In this document: in pieces, positions 23,354 to 34,788 of the stretch
How the letters are laid out: every line of letters starts with the position of its first letter
How positions within the stretch are numbered: position 1 is the stretch's first letter
Source: Mesostigma viride
Taxonomy: Eukaryota > Streptophyta > Mesostigmatophyceae > Mesostigmatales > Mesostigmataceae
NCBI GenBank assembly: GCA_009746045.1
Contig: RPFO01000106.1
Location: 957,513-1,021,512 of the forward strand
Reading direction: 5' to 3'
DNA length: 64,000 nt
Program-made: the position numbers and the translations under genes
The notes under the pieces: model-generated
What the model saw: the letters and a program-made list of their open reading frames with translations, nothing else
Database searches by the model: none
What the model was told of the DNA's origin: nothing

Positions 23354-24330
23354 ATAGGGCACTTGTTATGAGGGGCCAGCTCATAGCATGCACCATGCTA
23401 TATAAACAAATGCATAGATAATAACCCACCGCTCGCCGTCCAGCACAACTGTCAATGCATAAGACGGCAACACATGTAAATCCACGACGTGGTGCAAGTC
23501 CACATTCTGAAAATGTTGAAAAGAAAGGCATCGCCATATCATCATCCTAATCATCGTATGTGCCTGTCTGGCAGGCAAACGCATACGACGCAACAATATA
23601 GCCTGAGAAACTCATGGCCACGTGCATACCATGAATGTCCGGGAACATCGATTAACCGCAAGTATCTTTCGGGCCTTGCGAGGTTTGCCCGCGATACGGT
23701 TAGCATGGCAAGGCACGGCATGCTCCCCAAGGGACCGCACACACACATGCACGGCTGGGGCTGTCGCAAAGCACTGCAGGCAGTAATAGCCTGCCATGGG
23801 TATTGCATGTTACTACGAGGAATCCACAGCCTCTATATACAAACACGCAAGCGGTTCATGCATTATAATGACAGTTGTGAACTTCCAAGCGCTTAACTTC
23901 GCAAACCATGCCCAAATACCTATTCAATTATCAGAGTTTATGACAAGGTGTTGCTGTTAAGGTAGCACATGAATAGCTAGCATCAGGCAAGATATGTATA
24001 CAAGCATGAATGGACACCCATACCCAGTTCTCTAAACCTCTACCTCGCTTTGGGGGACCGTCTTGCAAGGCTTGCTTGTGACATGGGCAACGTAGCAGCC
24101 GGAACTGTCATGCATCTTAGAGAAAGCACCCACGTTTACGCAACGGGGCGCAGCCGCGCGCAGAGCTTAGCATTATGCAGTAACCTGCCTTGAAGTCACA
24201 CCGGCCATGTGCCGTGATCACATGTGATAAAAACTGGCAGATTTACAAACCAAAAGTTGCCATAAACCTTCTCCCAGCCGGATGCAGGTAATCTTCACAC
24301 GCCTCGACACCCGGAATCATGAAGCGCGCA

Positions 24331-24831
24331 CTAGCTACTGAAGGTCCCGTCCTCCACGGGCCACCTTTTCTTGAGCATGAAGTACATAACCTCAGCGACA
24401 CTGCCTGGCCGGGCGAGGTCTTCTCCCACTACGTAAGGTTCGCTACCCATCGCCTCGAGTGAAATCTGAATTCCTTGCTGCTCCTTGCTCCTTCGACCAA
24501 GCAGGACCCTACGTGATAAAGTTGTCTTGATCAATCAATCGCCCAACACGGCCGCCAAAAATCCTGATTTAAAGCCGAGGCTCACAGCCCAACCATCAAG
24601 GACTGCGGACAGTTCATCGCCAGTGCCAAGATTAGGAGCACCCGAGGATACCTCGGCATACGACATCGCGACCGAAGCAGTCGTGACGAAAAGACAGTCT
24701 CCTTCTGCAGCCGACGTTGCTAGCATTTGCCTGCATCTGCACCGTTGTTGGCATTCGGCGGTCCGATTGCAAGCCCAAGAAAGTCCAAAAAAGCACCTTT
24801 TTCCATGGGGTGGCCACGGAGCATCTGACAT
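24331..24831 (-). CDS. Unrecognised possible coding region in T1
   Basis: Two adjacent minus-strand frames, 24831-24535 and 24534-24331, have protein-like composition (for example FKSGFLAAVLGD, then EAMGSEPYVVGEDLARPG) and end in stops. A short intron ending TATCACGTAG could join them, but its size would be unusually small. No known family is recognised; it could be the remnant of an element-encoded protein. Confidence 0.25.
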
Positions 24832-25008
24832 GGGGTGGCCGTGAAAATTAGATATTCTTTTAGGCCTTGAAGTCAGCTTTCATCCTATCCAATAAAAAGC
24901 GCATTCTGACAATTAGTTTAGTAGTAACCACCAATAGAGTAACCATGCCTCCATTACGGGCCACGCCCGTAATACGGGCCACGCCCGTAATTACAGACGG
25001 AGTGTTAA

Positions 25009-25787
25009 GGTGATCCAGGTATGCCAAAAATAGCCTGAAATGCCTGATCGGGCAATATTATTTTGGCGCTAGAACAGGCTGACCAGTAACCATTCATGAG
25101 CCCAAGAATATGCGTACGGATCGAGTTGCGGACACTGGTTTGCCCTGATATTGTCGCAGCGGTCGGAGTGGATCCCGCCACTTGGAGTTGAGAAATGCAC
25201 CTGTGCCTGGAAACTGGAACTAGGCAGGGGCATGGCATGGCATCTTGTCGATCGGCTGAGCTGTGAGCGGGTGTTCGCCGTGGAACCCGAAACAGCAATA
25301 ACATTACTGTAGGAATTAGGCCGCGTATTAAGGCCAGTAACAACAGCGGGGCTGCGCTGTGGCTTGCTTGAAAGATATTACCAAATAAAGGACTGCTTTT
25401 GCATTTCCTTCGCGTCACAGCTCGGAGAACTACAGACGCAGCATAGAGAAACTGTGGCCCACATCAATTGTCTTTGTATATGATGGATTTGCGTTTTACC
25501 TAGAGACAAGTCAGACTCCTGCGAACGTTTTCGAAGTGCGCGACTCAGTATGTCACGAACTTCTGGTGATGGTTCACCCACCACGACGAAGAAGCGAAAA
25601 GATGACGAGATTATTCCTTCTCTGCCGCATTCAGAGTATTCTATGGCTTATTGTTAGCATTCATAGTAATCCCATCTAAGTGTCCCTTTTAGAACATCGC
25701 AGACGTAGCAGTAGCGGGTGTTTCCTTGGCTGCCTTTGATCATTAACGATGGCCACGTGATTGCCCGGACTGACATATGCTACGAGA
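25009..25787. other. Region between T1 and the STPG-type gene
   Basis: About 780 bp without a recognisable gene. It should contain the promoter and 5' UTR of the gene starting at 25788. The motif CTGATCGGGCAATATT at about 25042 also occurs at about 22277, on the other side of T1. Confidence 0.4.
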
Positions 25788-28700
25788 ATGAACCGATACT
25801 CAAGTGGCAACTTAGATAAAAGCTATTCATACTCCCATGAAGGCATGGGCCATTTTATCAACACGGCGGCAGGCCACGGGAGCGAGCCGTATTATAACAG
25901 CTATTACGATGATCTCCAGGGTCCCCGTGAGCCTGCAGAGTTTTACAACACAGACACTGGCCGCTTCAAGTCCTTGTCTACACAGGTCGCCACCTCGCCT
26001 AACAAGTATTCCATCCTTCGCTCCAACGTAGCGCGCATGCACGAGGTCAAACCTCAAGCTCCGGCCGCGTTCTACAACACGAACACGGGTACCAAGAAGT
26101 TCTTGGCAAAGGAGATCGAGGACTCTCGTGTCAAGTACGCGGCGGCCTTCAGTAAGACCAAGAGGTCGGACGTGACCCACCAAGCCACCAGCAGCCCCGA
26201 TGTCATGTACCCTACCCAGAACTACAAGTCCGTGTCCGAGTCATTAGAAAGTAAGTCCCAAGGGATCACGTGGATGCCCATGCTTGCCGTTGTAGACCAT
26301 GGCTTTATTTTTCTCTCAGCTGCTCCCTTGTCCCCATGTCGTAATGAGATGTTTTCTGTAGGGGATGGGTTACAGGGTACAGCTGTTGGCATGAAGCATC
26401 TGTTAGGCGGTGCCTTGCTGCCATGTGGTGCCCTGCCGCAAGCATGGCTGCATGATTTAGCACTTGCCTCCTCCCTGGCTGCCTTGTGCGAGCCAGCACT
26501 GTCTCTTGCCGCCATCTTTGCAATCCATGATTCTTCATGGGGTCGCCATGGCAGGCCATGATCTGCCGTGCAGGACCAAGTGCCGTGGTCATGATTGTGC
26601 TGCCCTTGATCCATCGACAACCCTCCCCAACATCAACCACCCATGTCTTTGCGCTGGCATGGTCACCCTTTACACAACACAAGCGGCCACGCACGCGGCC
26701 ACATGTTTGATCCGCTTTGTCAATGGGCAAAGCTGGGCCCCTGCCTTTTTTGCGATTGTGGCACAGACCAACCTCATTTTGCTGGTTCCAAATTTAGAGT
26801 GGGGCCGCGCAATGGTGCACAGAACTCCGTGGGCCACCCACCCACCCACCCACCCACCCACCCACCCACCCACCCACCCACCCACCCACCCACCCACCCA
26901 CCCACCCACCCACCCACCCACCCACCCACCCACCCACCCACCCACCCACCCACCCACCCACCCACCACCCACCCACCCACCCACCCACCCACCCACCCAC
27001 CCACCCACCCACCCACCCGGCTGCCCGCCCGCCCGCCCGCCCGCCCGCCCGCCCGCCGCCGCCCGCCCGCCCGCCCGCCGCCCGCCCGCCCGCCCGCCCG
27101 CCCGCCCGCCCGCCCGCCCGCCTGCCCGCCCGCCGCTGGCATCCCGTATGTTGCGATCTGTTTTCTTCTTACAAAGGTTTCTTCTTACAAAGGTTTCTTC
27201 TTACAAAGGTTTCTTCTAACCAAGGTTTCTTCTAACCAAGGTTGCACGACGGGTATTGCCTCACCGCTTTTGTCTTACCTCGTTCGCCATGCAAACCTTG
27301 CCATGCAACATGTGCCACACACGCTGCTGTGTGCATTGCCGCAGCCACGCCGTTGAGCTACTCGGTGATGCGGTCACGCCTGAACCGCTTCACGCGGCCA
27401 GTGGACAAGACCATGCCCGTGGACCTGACTTACGACGAGGCGCAGGCGGCCACTTCTTTCAGCCGCACCGTCGCGGCGCTGCCCATGTCGTATCCGCAGA
27501 TGCGCAGCGAGGCCAAGCGGTTCGAGGACAAGGCGGGGAGGGTGAGTGGGTGGAAGAGCGGGCTGGAAGGATGGGTAGGAGAGGGCTGGTCAAGGAGGGT
27601 AGGTGGGTCGGAGGGCGGGCAGGAAGGATGGGTGGGAGAGGGCAGGTCAAGGAGGGTAGGTGGGTCGGAGGGCGGGCGGGAAGGATTAACTAATTAATCA
27701 ACACGTGCTCCCGTTGGGGAGTCACGGACCACCAAAGTGCTTTTAATCCCTGTAGATGCACAACAGGAAGAAAGGGCAGAGACCCCCTTTCTCCTTCATG
27801 CCAGAGGCATGCCACAGCAGCAATCGGACACGATAGACGATCCGGCAAATTCTGTGCGGGAAGGATGGGTGGGTTTATTGGAGGGCGGGCGGGTACGGTG
27901 GGTGGGTTGGTGGGCAAGGCGGGGAGGGTGAGTGGGACCTGATGGGACAAAAGGGCAGGGCGGGTGCTTTGGCTTGAGGACAGGCCAGGAGAGTGCATGG
28001 CTTGACAGTGGCGCTATGATGCAGTTCCTTAATAATGAAGGGCAGGGTGGAAATGTGTGGTGTGGGAGGAATGGTGGCCATGGGCGGCGGGCAACTGGCA
28101 GCCGTGCATGTTGAACTTGAGTGGATGGTCAAATCTTCGCGTTGTTGAAGCCTAAATGCCTTCTTTCGAGACACAGTACGGTCTACGGGGCCTGGATACC
28201 ATGTTGTGATGAAGCGTCCGTCCATATGTCACAATTGGCGGTGTAGTTGTCGCTGTCTGTGTCGTCATCGTCACTATCACCACCGCCTCCTGCGCTGGTC
28301 GGCCCCCGCCCCCCCCCCCCCCCCCCCTCCCCCCCCGACCACACACAACCACCATCTTTCACCATCTTTTTGTTTCATTCTTGTTATATTGCTATCTGTT
28401 ATGGTCGTTACTGCGATTGCTATGATGAGATTTTGTGTTTGATATTTCTATCTGTTATGGTCGTTACTGGTATTGCCATGATGAGATTGGGTGTTTGATA
28501 TTGCTATCTGTTATGGTCGTTACTGGTATTGCCATGATGAGATTGGGTGTTTGATATTGCTATCTGTTATGGTCGTTACTGGTATTGCCATGATGAGATT
28601 GGGTGTTTGATATTGCTATCTGTTATGGTCGTTACTGCTATTGCTGTGTCATTCTTGTTATATTGCTATCTGTTATGGTCGTGACTGCTATTGCTATGTC

Positions 28701-30885
28701 ATTCTTGTTATATTGCTATCTGATATGGTCGTGACTGCTATTGCTATGTCATTCTTGTTACATCGCTATCTGTTATGGTCGTGACTGCTATTGCTATTTC
28801 ATTCTTGTTATATTGCTATCTGTTATGGTCGTTATTGCTATGATGAGATTGGGTGTTTGATGTGGTGCTCACCATGGTCACCCGTGAGTGCTGTGTTGTT
28901 GTGGCGGCAAACCACAAGATGTCTTTTTCCATTTTCTTTCCCCCCTGTCACATGTGTACTGGCCCATCGACTTCTCCACCTTGCCATCCCCACCGCTGCG
29001 CCGCGCCCCCCAACGATCCCATGCCCCTTGCAGACCAAGCGCGCTGTCACAGCTGACGCTCCCCATCTGGGCCCAGGGGCGTATGACGTGTCGAATTACA
29101 CGAGGTCATCGGGCAGCCCTGGCGTGCACGGCCAGCTCAGCAGGTGCATGCACGACACCGTGTGCTCCATGTGCGCTTGTGCGATGCACTGTGTGGTGCC
29201 TTGTGCGCAGTTGACAGGGTGGGCGCGAGACGCCGGGTACGGTTGGGATGGGATGGATAGCGATCTCATGTACGCCTAGTCCATGAGGGTATTGTCCATT
29301 TTTTAAATAATAGTACCTGTTTTTGTTTAATTCTGTGCAAGTGACCCCGCACACTTGCTATTCATTTCATGGTGTACACTAGGAGCTACGTCTACTTGTC
29401 TAGGCATGCACCATGTATGGCGGTGGTACACCGTGTATGCTGAAAGGACCCGACATTGGCCGGGGGCGCAACCCACATCCCGCAGTTTCTGTCGGTAGGG
29501 GCTTATCACGTAAGAAACGTGGGCGCAGACGGCACGTAGCCGTAAGCTGCGTCCCAGGCATGCCTGCTCTTCTGTCCGCAAGCGCTGCTATGTGTTGGCC
29601 AGATAATCTGCTATGTGTTGGCCAGATAATCTGGTCTGTGTTGGCCAGATAATCTGGTCTGTGTTGGCCAGATAATCTGGTCTGTGTTGGCCATGCAGAT
29701 AATCTGGTCTGTGTTGGCCATGCAGATAATCTGGTCTGTGTTGGCCAGATGTGCCTTCACGGAGGCACCACAAGGGCAGCTCGACAAGGTCAGCGCAAGA
29801 AGGGGGGCAAAACAAGGGCAGCAAATAAAGAGAGCACACTGTTGTGTATGCCGTCCTCGTCTATGCCGTCGTGTCCTGTGCTGTACTTGTTGGGCTTGTC
29901 TGCCGTCAGTGCTGTCCCGTGGCGACATGTGCAAATGCACCCCTAATCAAACGCACCCCTTTGCCTCCTCTGTCGCCTACCCTCAGCCTGTGCCTCCCCT
30001 TCAGCCTCCCTCTGGCCCTTTCTTCGCCCCCTCCGTTGCACCTTCTTTGCCTTTTCCTTGCCTCCCCTTTGCTTATTCGCTAACTTCCAACTGTTGTGTA
30101 TGGAAGCCTTACCCATGTGGCCTGGCTGCCTCCCTGGGTGCACAGCTTCCGCTCATCGGTGCCCCGTTTCCACCAGCTGAGGGACCCCACCAAGTGCCTG
30201 GGGTCGACCTACCAGCTGTCCCACGACGCCAAGGTGGGGGCCATATCCGTCATGCCTCGTGGCAGCAAGCTTGGGTGTGCTCCTGCGTTCAAATCCTAGT
30301 AACACCCTCTCCAACTGGGGGTGGGTGGCCAGTTCTGTTTAGGGAAAGGGTGTACTGCCAGACCTCCGCAATCATATTGTCCTTTTCTTGCCGCTCAACC
30401 CTTGCTCGTCTTCAACCAGTTGCCGGGACCCACCCTACAAAGCTTTCACTTTTTCGGTGGGTCCCTAAACTTCTGGATCGCCACACAATTGTTGTGTTTC
30501 ATTTGCGTAGCCCGGAACCGTGGTTTGTGTCCTCTCGCACAGGTCCATGGCTTCGTGACGTTTATGGCACTTTACAGATCTTTATTCTTTCCCTGCAGCA
30601 GACATGGACGGACATTTCTGTGAAGTATGAATCAAACTCCTCAAGTGTCGTAGTCTACAACTTTTTATTCAACAGGATTTTTCACTTGTTGTGGCTTGTT
30701 GTGATGTTGTTATGTCTCTACCGTGCGCAGGAGTGGAGCCGGCATGGCATCACCTTCCCCAAGGCGGAGGAGGTCCGGCCAGGTAAGCGTTTCCGCTGCA
30801 CGTTGGTGACAACCGCGTTGCCCATGGCATCCATTTTGTGACATCTATCTTTGTGACATGTTTTCTCCTAGCTGCAATGACATGA
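25788..30885 (+). CDS. Sperm-tail PG-rich (STPG/SHIPPO-like) axonemal-type protein, 5-6 exons
   Basis: Proposed exons: 25788-26250, 27345-27541, 29034-29143, 30146-30233, 30731-30782 and a tiny possible last exon 30872-30885 ending in TGA. All junctions use GT-AG and keep phase, giving about 307 residues. The start ATG at 25788 precedes a Tyr/Ser-rich N-terminus. Exon 1 has two similar units, EFYNTDTGRFKS and AFYNTNTGTKKF. Exon 2 includes SYSVMRSRLNRF and exon 3 HLGPGAYDV. Exon 4 has FRSSVPRF followed by STYQLSHDAK. The PGPGAYD-type motif followed by S-x(2)-F and P-R-F is typical of STPG proteins, many of which are ciliary microtubule-associated. Function in the axoneme is an inference. The last exon is weakly supported and the gene may run further. 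Confidence 0.62.
26836..27136. repeat. (CCCA)n then (CCCG)n compound array in STPG intron 1
   Basis: About 180 bp of CCCA units change abruptly to about 120 bp of CCCG units with single-base slips. Long Thr-His-Pro and Ala-Arg-Pro frames here are artefacts. Confidence 0.97.
27165..27244. repeat. 16-bp tandem repeat (TTTCTTCTTACAAAGG), five units
   Basis: Three TTTCTTCTTACAAAGG units are followed by two TTTCTTCTAACCAAGG units, about 100 bp upstream of the exon 2 acceptor. The pyrimidine-rich units resemble polypyrimidine tracts. Confidence 0.9.
27537..27690. repeat. 57-bp tandem repeat starting at the STPG exon 2 donor
   Basis: Units start at 27537, 27594 and 27651. The first begins with the real exon 2 end and donor, GGAGG then GTGAGTGGG. 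The next two begin GGAGG then GTAGGTGGG, also plausible donors. A further copy of the junction, CAAGGCGGGGAGGGTGAGTG, recurs at 27916-27935. Confidence 0.85.
27692..27728 (-). mobile_element. LINE-A1 3'-end hairpin fragment in STPG intron 2
   Basis: A minus-strand copy of the LINE-A1 terminus (GTGCTCCCGTTGGGGAGTCAC next to a TTAAT tail), only about 37 bp long. Confidence 0.7.
28299..28338. repeat. Poly-C tract in STPG intron 2
   Basis: Nearly pure cytosine with one T. Confidence 0.95.
28375..28870. repeat. About 55-60-bp tandem repeat (TTGCTATCTGTTATGGTCGTTACTG core)
   Basis: About nine units share GCTATCTG-TATGGTCGT-ACTG. An early set ends CATGATGAGATTGGGTGTTTGATA and a later set ends TGTCATTCTTGTTATA. 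The last unit returns to the first type and runs to the next exon's upstream region. Confidence 0.9.
29588..29753. repeat. 22-26-bp tandem repeat (TGTGTTGGCCAGATAATCTG) in STPG intron 3
   Basis: Seven units; two carry a 4-bp insertion (GGCCATGCAGATAA). Confidence 0.95.
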
Positions 30886-31974
30886 TCTGACCGGTTCATG
30901 GCTGAGTTAAGTTGAGTCACGACTGATTCATGACTGATTCATGACTGATTCATGAATGATTCGTCACTGGTTCATGACGGGAACAGTTCCTCACCGTTCC
31001 TGCCTGGCTTGGTGGCTCTCTGATGGTCATGGCTTTCTGGTATGAATAGTTCTTTGTCGAGAATGCCTCTCTGGTGTGAATGGCGCTCTGTTGCGAAGCA
31101 TTTGGTCCTGTGGGCCATGTGTGGCTTCTAAATGTCCAGCTTGAATCAACGTACAAGTTTGCGCTTTTTATAAGTGGGTGTGCTGTACCCTGTGAATGTG
31201 CTGCACCGACACTTGGCTTTGCCTTCTGCGTAGTGTTTGTATTCTCCCCATCCTTGTGCTAGAGCACGGCAATGTAGGTGGATGTTTGGCTCCTACGTAT
31301 CCCATTCCAGAATTCAGCTGTGGTGTTCAAGCAACTCATGGTGATAAGGGTATCCATGCCGTGTTTAGCACTTTTCATCTTTGGTCAACCGTTCAACCCT
31401 GATGGATTCACGTGCATGGATTCTAGAAACTACTACTGGACTCTAGAAGCAGCTGCAACTGGACAAAGTTTCGGTTCACGTCATGATACCTTACTATGTG
31501 TTGACCTGGTTGCTTTGCGCTACTGCGTCTGTGGCTCTGTGCAGCATACTTGCCACGGCCAAAGACCAAGGGGTAGTGGATTCAGCACTATGAATGGCCC
31601 CGCCTCCATGTGGCACAGATTGCTGAGTGCATTGGCACTCTGCTGTCCTTAATGGAATCACTGCACCTGGACTAGAAGACTTCTTGGAAAGATCGCTGCA
31701 AAATTTTTCTTCGGTGTCTCCGTACTTTGGTGATACACCATAACTGTTCTAGAGAGCTGCTTCCATGCTTTTCTGTGGGCAAATGACAGTCCAACGTCGC
31801 AGTTATAAATGTAACAGGTTGGACGAGTGCACCAGGTTCTGCTTTTGCATCATCTCCACTTCTGGATATCTCCATCTCCATTTCATCACCATCGAGGATT
31901 TCTGAGTACTCACGTGACGCAATCTATGTTTTTATTAATTTATCATCTCGTTAAGAATAACACATAAGCAATAA
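30886..31974. other. Downstream of the STPG gene; no gene recognised
   Basis: It contains an 11-bp minisatellite (TGATTCATGAC, about 30915-30965) and otherwise unremarkable sequence. A further STPG exon could lie here but none was identified. Confidence 0.4.
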
Positions 31975-31979
31975 GTTGA

Positions 31980-32172
31980 CAGCATGCGTGCCAGCCTCAA
32001 GTCCCACCCAGGTGAGTCCCAGATGGGCTTCCGTGTCGACCAGTCACTATTGTGTTATGGTCCCCATGACTGCGCGCCGCCTGATTGAGGCAGTGGGCCG
32101 CCTGGCCCCCGGCCTCTGACCATTGCTATTGATCTTTGTGGATTACACCAAGGCATTCGATACGGTTATATA
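31980..32172 (+). mobile_element. LINE-A RT fragment
   Basis: The translation holds SQMGFRVDQS and, after a frameshift, FVDYTKAFDTV. These match the RT blocks ETQHGFRSGRNT and LVDFIKAFDSV of LINE-A1 at 56150-56300. Both ends are truncated. Confidence 0.65.
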
Positions 32173-32204
32173 CTAATTAATTGAATGTTATAACTCCGTG
32201 GGGA

Positions 32205-32311
32205 TGGGGGTCGGATTCATTTGCAGATCGCGTTTTTCCGCGTTTTCCGCGGCCTGGCACTGAACGCAAATGGTTTTCACCTTTGCGGAGTGCCTGATCA
32301 GAATATACGCT
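32205..32311 (+). repeat. SINE-like repeat, 5'-truncated fragment
   Basis: It shares about 100 bp (CGGATTCATTTGCAGATCGC through GTGCCTGATCAGAAT) with 32589-32698 but lacks the tRNA-like part. Confidence 0.75.
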
Positions 32312-32429
32312 TGGCTGATTTCGATAGTACCGGCTACGCCCCCTTCTACTAAAAGGTTTCAGCCGTGTTCAGCCCGTCTCACGTTGCGAGACTGAACAAG
32401 TCTCGCGTGCAGACACGTGTGTAGTACTC

Positions 32430-32557
32430 CTACACACAGATCTCGAGTGATTTATCTAGTACCAAATCCGAAAGGCTTGCATCACTCCCCGGACAGGAGA
32501 ACTTTTGCGGATGACTGTAGGTGTAAGTTGGCGATGCCATGGTAACCGGAGACGTCC
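32430..32557 (+). repeat. Dispersed 130-bp repeat, inverted copy at 48586-48720
   Basis: CACACAGATCTCGA, CGAAAGGCTTGCATCACTCC and GGAGACGTCCGTCC occur here in order. The reverse complements occur at 48586-48720. It lies just 5' of a SINE-like unit. Identity unknown. Confidence 0.7.
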
Positions 32558-32698
32558 GTCCTATAGTCAGCAAAATTTGTGCGAGAGGTCCCCAGTTCGA
32601 TTCCGGTCGGATTCATTTGCAGATCGCGTTTTTCCGCGTTTTCCGCGGCCTGGCACTGAACGCAAATGGTTTTCACCTTTGCGGAGTGCCTGATCAGA
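32556..32698 (+). mobile_element. tRNA-related SINE-like element
   Basis: The 5' part reads like a tRNA missing its anticodon arm: CTATAGTCAGC, then TTTGTGCGAGAGGT, then a clear B-box CAGTTCGATTCCGG. A GC-rich body and a terminus near CTGATCAGAAT follow. An inverted copy lies at 47318-47468. The B-box suggests a pol III promoter; activity is unproven. Confidence 0.5.
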
Positions 32699-32800
32699 AT
32701 AACTCCGTGCGGGAGCTTATGTAACACATAGCCCTGAGAGGGGGCATATATGGTTTCAAATACATTCTGAGCTACAACCTGCAGGTGGGGGGATGTAAAC
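32699..32800 (-). mobile_element. ORF1-only element 3'-tail fragment
   Basis: The minus strand matches the last 100 bp of the ORF1-only 3' UTR (AGCTCAGAATGTATTTG, GGGCTATGTGTTACATA and the hairpin remnant). Confidence 0.6.
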
Positions 32801-32984
32801 CGCCACGAACGCTGTGACCCAGAGTAGCCCCTACTGCCATGAGCGCGCGCTGTGATGCCGCTGCGAAGAGAGTGTGCGTCACTCTCACACAACAAGACTG
32901 AGCGTCCATACACACAACGTCCTTGCCAGAACACGTTTTATGAAATGCATGCATGCCTTGGTACCTTTCCGAGAATTATAATTA

Positions 32985-33050
32985 ATTAGACTCGTGCTCC
33001 CGTTGGGGAGTCACGGAGCGTTAACCCCGATGGATGGATCAGTGGGTGGG
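32985..33050 (-). mobile_element. LINE-A1 3'-terminal fragment
   Basis: A minus-strand copy of the LINE-A1 end: ATCCATCGGGGTTAA, GTGACTCCCCAACGGGAGCA, then TAATTAATT. Confidence 0.75.
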
Positions 33051-33059
33051 TGCAAACAG

Positions 33060-33593
33060 TGCTGGCAGCTAAGCTCGACGGCACGGTTTAATACAGGATG
33101 CTCCGACAGGTCCTGAACGTAGGGTTTTCCAAGCGCCCGTCATTAGAGTCTTTGTATCAGGATATGCCTCGTATTTCGGACGAGATTAGGCAGCGTAGGA
33201 TAGCATTTGTAGGACACCTTGCTCGCACCAGCCAGGTCGACACCGCCCTTGGTCTGGCAGGGCCCCAGCGGCTTGGCCAGCCAGGGCGGCAGTACTTATT
33301 CTGACCTGGCCTGGCCCCAAGGGCATTCCCAAAAGGGTAGAGAAACATGTCACGAACTACATCCAGATGTTGCTGGACGACCTCGTGGTCCCAGCCCAGT
33401 TTGAACACCGCATCCCCTCTCTTTCCCTTCTTTGGACTGCCATGCAGAACAAGACGCGCGGTGGCAGAAGATTGTCAAGGCTCACACGCCAGCCCCTGTG
33501 TGCAAGCCACCTCCCCCCAAGAGGAGGCGGCGTTTTGATGAGTAGTGTAGAACTTTAGAATTTTTCTAGACTAGATAGCTTAGAGTTAGGTTA
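33060..33593 (+). pseudogene. LINE-A2 ORF2 C-terminal fragment
   Basis: This carries MLRQVLNVGF, ESLYQDMPRISDEIRQRRIAFVGHLAR and, after frameshifts, LLDDLVVPAQFEHRIPSL. It ends with the CTAGATAGCTTAGAGTTAG UTR and has no 3' hairpin tail. The next LINE-A2 fragment follows directly. Confidence 0.75.
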
Positions 33594-34690
33594 GTTGGAT
33601 TACGCCGGCTCCGAGGTTCCACTGGCCGACTTGATTTATGCGGACGACACCACCCTCATCGCGCGCCCCGAGCACATTCAGGCCTGGCTGGACTGTCTTG
33701 GCTTGGAGGCACGGGCGGTGGGGTTGGAGATTAGTGTCAAAACTGAGGCCATGGTGATTGGGGCTTCCAGTCGCCCGCCGATCAGCGGCGGGCGACTGGA
33801 ACGGGACCTCCGTCCCGTCTAGCAGCCGTGCATGGTAGTACCTAGACGGGATGGAGGTCCCGTTTCGTGATCGCTTTAAACAGCTGGGAAGCATGCTTCC
33901 TGACACCGCCGCCGATGTGGACACCCGCATCGGCCTGGCCTGGGCTCGGCATCGTTCGCTGAAAACCTACTGGCACTCGAAGGTCCTCGGCGAGCACCGC
34001 AAGCGTATGCTCCTCAAGGTCCTGGTCCTCACGGTGCTCACGTATGGCGCCGAGGCATGGACGCTCACGGACACGCTGGCGGCCAAGCTAAACGGCACGG
34101 TAACCAGGATGCTCCGTCAGGCCCTGAATGTAGGGTTTGACACGCATAGGCATCTAGAATCTTTGTACCAGGGCATGCCTGGCATTTCGGACGAGATTAG
34201 ACAGGCTGCGTAGGATAGCATTCGTAGGACATCTTGCTCGCACCAGCCAGGTAGACACCGCCCTCAGTCTGGCCGGCCCACAGCGGCTTGGCCAGCCAGG
34301 ACGGCATATCCTGACCTGGCCTGGCCCTAAGGACATTCCTAAGAAGGTAGGCAAACATGTCATGACCTACCCACAGCAGTTGATGGCTGACCTAGTGGTC
34401 CCAGCGCAGTTTGAAAATCGCATTCACTCCCTCTCTCTAGCTTGCTTGGACTGCTATGCAGGACAAGAGGAGGTGGAAAACCATTGTCCAGGCTCATACG
34501 CCCGCCCCTGTGGGCAAGCCCCCTCCCCCCAAGCGGAAGGGGCGCTTTGCTGAGTAGAATACGTAGGGTTTAGATTAGCTTAGAGTTACTAGATTAGTTC
34601 GGTTTCGCGGCTTTGCCCCCCCCTCCATCCATCCACGGGAATATGTGCTACATGATCTCCCAACGGAGTCATGTTATAATTTAATTTAAT
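33594..34690 (+). pseudogene. LINE-A2 RT to 3' end, frameshifted
   Basis: It begins within the RT palm: LADLIYADDTTLIARPEHIQ holds the YADD catalytic box. A stop and frameshift follow near 33820. The next frame (33851-34213) has YGAEAWTLTDTLAAKLNGTV and ISDEIRQ; another shift leads to the C-terminus near 34553. The 3' end has GTGCTACATGATCTCCCAACGGAGTC and (AATTT)n, nearly the same terminus as the ORF1-only elements. Confidence 0.8.
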
Positions 34691-34699
34691 TTAATTTAA

Positions 34700-34784
34700 G
34701 GTTCCACTCCACCCATCCATCAAGGAATACGTGCTACATGATCTCCTGGGAACGATCTCTTGGGCAACGGAGGCACGTTATAAG
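34700..34784 (+). mobile_element. Second LINE-A2-type 3' tail, split by T2
   Basis: CCATCCATCAAGGAATACGTGCTACATGA and CAACGGAGGCACGTTATAAG form another tail. Its AT-rich end continues after T2 at 36513 (TTTAATTTTTTAAT), which places T2 exactly in the tail. Confidence 0.65.
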
Positions 34785-34788
34785 TTAA

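Larger units (their letters stand above)
22333..25004. mobile_element. T1: TTAA-flanked TIR transposon, 2.67 kb
   Basis: The left end is TTAA (22329-22332) then CACTCCGTCTGT; the right end is ACAGACGGAGTG then TTAA (25005-25008). This is a perfect 12-bp terminal inverted repeat with TTAA at both sides, as in piggyBac-type insertion. Just inside each end are palindromes of the ATTACGGG-N5-CCCGTAAT type (22351-22371; 24953-24973, with a second partial copy to 24991). A third, ATTACGGGTG-A-CACCCGTAAT, is at 22718-22738. No piggyBac transposase is visible. It carries a retroelement fragment at 23092-23353. Confidence 0.65.

Noticed and set aside
32540-32600. A functional tRNA gene
   Set aside because: The anticodon arm and a pairing acceptor stem are missing; only D-arm-like and T-arm-like parts are present.
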